A DNA stretch of 64,000 nt, from contig NZ_BHVZ01000001.1 in assembly GCF_003865035.1 (NCBI RefSeq), positions 372,001 through 436,000 of the forward strand, read 5' to 3'. The notes beneath the pieces are model-generated. The model ran no database searches, was not told where the DNA came from, and saw only the letters and a list, made by a program, of their open reading frames with translations. This document shows positions 61,485 through 64,000 of the stretch, in pieces (position 1 is the first letter of the stretch; every line of letters begins with the position of its first letter). The position numbers were made by a program, and so were the translations under genes. Source of the stretch: Anaerotignum faecicola (GTDB lineage: Bacteria; Bacillota; Clostridia; Lachnospirales; Anaerotignaceae).

Positions 61485-64000
61485 TTATTCTTCTGTTTCT
61501 GTCTGCTTTTTCTGCTTTCTGCCCTTTTTCAGCTTCACAGCACCGAAAATCACAGCAACCGCCGCAATGCCTGCCATGCAGACAAACAGCAGCGTCTTTT
61601 TCGCTGCACCCTCGTAGCTGATGCAAAGCGTACCTTCCGTACCGTCAATCTTGCAGACCACATATTTCCCACGATTCTTCGTATCTAATTCCTTCCAGTC
61701 TTCGCCGTTCTTCTGCCAAACGGAAACCTTCTCCTTATTCTCATTCAAAAGACGCAAGGTGGTTTTTTCCGTATCGGAAAGGTCTCTGTCCTCCAGAATC
61801 ACATCATACACAACCGTCTTGCCCTTTGCCTGCGCAGGTGCCGCTTCCTCCGCATTTGCAAAGATATGCAGCTCTGCCTCATCGGTATAGTCACCATCCG
61901 CCAGCGCAAGGGACATCTTACCGCTTTCGTTCTTTTCCATGCTGGAAACAACCGTAACATAAGGCGTATATGCACATTCGATTTTGATATCGCCCTGTAC
62001 GGTATCGGTTTCAAACGCCGCCCATGTGCCGAAGCTCCCCTTCTTTTCGGGAATATCCGGCAGCTTGATGCGGCTCGTTTCCATGCCGTAAGGCACCTCC
62101 TCGGTTTCCACTGTTTTGCCGTCCGCAATAAAGCTTACGGTAAAGCTGATAAAGCGCTTGGGAATTCCGCTGATTTCCTTCATAGCCTCATAGGAAATCG
62201 GCTCCGCCTTTCCTGCATAGCTGATGCCGTCCACTGCACCTAAATCCTGCTCTGCGTAATAATTACCGCGCAGGCTGTCGGTATCCTCCGCACCGCCCAG
62301 CACAACGCCTAGCTTTTCGTCCCCGTCTACAGTCGCAATGACACAGGAATCATATACATTTTCGCCCTTGCCGGCAATACCACCGACATATTGTCCGCCG
62401 CTCATGCTGCCCTTGGCATAGCTGCTGCGAATCGTGCCCTCGCTGAAGCCTGCAATGCCGCCGACATAATTGCCTGTTGTGCTTTCCGCCTCTGCGTAGT
62501 TTTCACAACGATATACCGTACCGCTTTCCGCATAGCCGACCACGCCGCCGACGCAGTCCTTCTTACCTGTAATCTTGCCGTCATTGATGCAGTCCTGCAA
62601 AATCACCTTCATGCGATAGGTAAAGCTCAATGTTTTTGGATGTGCAATATCATCCTCCGGGTCAATCGCAAGGTCAATCGACATCGCACCCGCAATACCA
62701 CCTGCGTTGCGGTCGCCCTCAACCTCGCCGTAGTTATGGCTGCTCGCAATCTTTCCCTGCTTCGTGCGGTTGATTTCCTCATCGGAAACATCAATAAAGA
62801 TATCATCCAAATCCTTATCCGCGCCATCCCGCAAATCATCTATTTCGTCAAACAGCAGATTCATAATCTTCTGGAACTGATCGCTTATGCTGCGGATATC
62901 CGCCGTCAGGGTCTGTCTGCCGCTTTTCAGAGACTCACGCAGCCCCTTCAAATCATCCGAGATATCTCCCATGGAATCAAACAGCGCATCGCTCGATTCC
63001 TGAAAATCATCCCCCAGCTTCACAAAGGTTGCCGGATCTTCATTCGCCAGATCCGAAATAATATCACTCATATCACGCATGGAATCCGCAATGTTTTCCG
63101 TTGTATCAGCAATATCATCCAAGGCATCCTGCGCGTTGGTAATGGTTCTTTTCAGTCTTCTCTGCACAATATCCGCCGCATCCTTCACATCATCCGGCAA
63201 ATCCGCCAGAAGCCCTGCAAGCTTCTTCTGCTCCTCCAGAAGCTGCTGCTGCAATCCCATCATCTGCTGCAGGGTTGCCGTAATCTGCTGCATGATTTCC
63301 CGTACCTTTTCCTGATCGCCTGCGGCAATGGCATCCCTGAGCGCCTTCTGCTCCTGCAAAAGCGTCTGTACCGCCTGCGCAAGCTGCCGTTGTGTCCGCT
63401 GCATCTTCTCTACCTGCGCTTCCACATCCTCCAGACCGTCAATCTCAGGCAAATCCTTTTTCAGCGGAGAAAAAGCATCGCCTAAATCCTGCATATTCTT
63501 GCCTAAGTCCTCGATTCCATCCGACAGACCATTCATCGGGTCCTCCAGCTTTCGCATGGTATCGGAAAGCAGTGCCGTCCATGTATTGATTTCGTCAATA
63601 TTATCATCCGCAAAATCCTGCAGCTGATTCTTGACCTCTCTTGCGCGGTCGCTCGCCGTTTCGGAATGGTCGGACATCCCGTTCAGGTAAACCTCAACAT
63701 CGTCCCCCAGACCATTGGTATCATCCAGAAGCTGATTTGCCATATCATGCAGAATATCCAGATTATCGCGTACCTCGTCCAATCTGTCCGCCGAGGTATT
63801 CAGCCAGAGATACGGCTCTGCCTGCCCGACAATCCCGCCGATATCCTTTCTTCCGTGTACCGCTGCGTTGTTGTCGCAGCCCAGAAGATAGCCGGACTGT
63901 CTGCCTGCCACACCGCCGATATTATAACCGACATGCGGATAGCCAACCTCGCCATAGTTGTCGCAGCCCTGCACCACGCCATCGCTGAAACCGACCACGC
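61485..64000 (-). CDS. GLUG-repeat and coiled-coil surface protein (partial, N-terminus outside window)
   Basis: At least 837 residues; the frame is still open at the window edge, so the true start lies beyond it. GLUG-type repeats (VGYNIGGVAGRQSGY, RKDIGGIVGQAEPY) come first. A helical, heptad-like region of about 330 residues follows (DRLDEVRDNLDILHDMANQL, then LAQAVQTLLQEQKALRDAI and DIVQRRLKRTITNAQDALDD). Then come more GLUG repeats (NAGGIAGAMS, CVGGVVGYAES, YVGGIAGFSEG, YVGGIAGKGEN), a sugar-binding/stalk-like part and a C-terminal membrane anchor (LLFVCMAGIAAVAVIFGAVK) with a basic end. It is a wall- or membrane-attached extracellular protein. No sortase motif is seen. Confidence 0.8.
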   Translation of the reverse strand, partial: VVGFSDGVVQGCDNYGEVGYPHVGYNIGGVAGRQSGYLLGCDNNAAVHGRKDIGGIVGQAEPYLWLNTSADRLDEVRDNLDILHDMANQLLDDTNGLGDDVEVYLNGMSDHSETASDRAREVKNQLQDFADDNIDEINTWTALLSDTMRKLEDPMNGLSDGIEDLGKNMQDLGDAFSPLKKDLPEIDGLEDVEAQVEKMQRTQRQLAQAVQTLLQEQKALRDAIAAGDQEKVREIMQQITATLQQMMGLQQQLLEEQKKLAGLLADLPDDVKDAADIVQRRLKRTITNAQDALDDIADTTENIADSMRDMSDIISDLANEDPATFVKLGDDFQESSDALFDSMGDISDDLKGLRESLKSGRQTLTADIRSISDQFQKIMNLLFDEIDDLRDGADKDLDDIFIDVSDEEINRTKQGKIASSHNYGEVEGDRNAGGIAGAMSIDLAIDPEDDIAHPKTLSFTYRMKVILQDCINDGKITGKKDCVGGVVGYAESGTVYRCENYAEAESTTGNYVGGIAGFSEGTIRSSYAKGSMSGGQYVGGIAGKGENVYDSCVIATVDGDEKLGVVLGGAEDTDSLRGNYYAEQDLGAVDGISYAGKAEPISYEAMKEISGIPKRFISFTVSFIADGKTVETEEVPYGMETSRIKLPDIPEKKGSFGTWAAFETDTVQGDIKIECAYTPYVTVVSSMEKNESGKMSLALADGDYTDEAELHIFANAEEAAPAQAKGKTVVYDVILEDRDLSDTEKTTLRLLNENKEKVSVWQKNGEDWKELDTKNRGKYVVCKIDGTEGTLCISYEGAAKKTLLFVCMAGIAAVAVIFGAVKLKKGRKQKKQTETEE

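Overview
The window reads as a low-to-mid GC Firmicute of the class Clostridia, most like a gut Lachnospirales or Anaerotignum-type anaerobe. The reasons are a pyruvate:ferredoxin oxidoreductase, a Met-specific T-box, strong AGGAGG ribosome sites, a TRAP (MtrB) homologue, and mobile elements of the kind common in Lachnospiraceae. The genus is an inference.

Left part (1-11.1 kb, all minus strand): one end of an integrative/plasmid-like element. It carries a very large thioester/Cna-B surface protein (cut by the window edge), a sigma-like regulator with two region-4 helix-turn-helix segments, an XRE regulator, a small membrane protein and a repA-parB-parA replication/partition operon. A tandem array with an exact 23-bp period lies inside repA and is probably the replication origin.

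Middle part (about 11.2-26.2 kb): a second, compact mobilizable element of about 15 kb. It has a large serine recombinase at its left end, a MobV relaxase with a recognisable oriT, a replication helicase and primase, accessory genes, and cargo made of a two-component system plus an ABC/FtsX exporter. The recombinase C-terminus and the 3' end of rlmD both encode the peptide VETVVLL, so the element appears to sit in rlmD. RlmD now carries a tail of about 96 residues that is probably element-encoded.

Right part (26.2-64 kb): chromosome. It holds rlmD, an S1 protein, purC, the yhbY-nadD/yqeK-rsfS operon (NadD fused to YqeK), an XRE-cupin regulator next to two tandem M19 dipeptidases and a DUF819 transporter with an apparent frameshift, the dnaE-mtrB-pfkA-pyk cluster, a T-box-controlled metY-metA methionine operon, nifJ, two copper-amine-oxidase-like stalk proteins (one an L,D-transpeptidase), a polyol/pentose operon region (xylB, a zinc polyol dehydrogenase, an Rbs-type ABC transporter), a two-component system and a GLUG/coiled-coil surface protein (partial).

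The most unusual non-coding finding is a family of structured intergenic repeats (45.36-45.63 kb, 59.51-59.68 kb and a truncated copy at 28.52-28.56 kb). Several stems in it show compensatory base changes between copies, and one copy is flanked by an exact duplication of the metA terminator hairpin.
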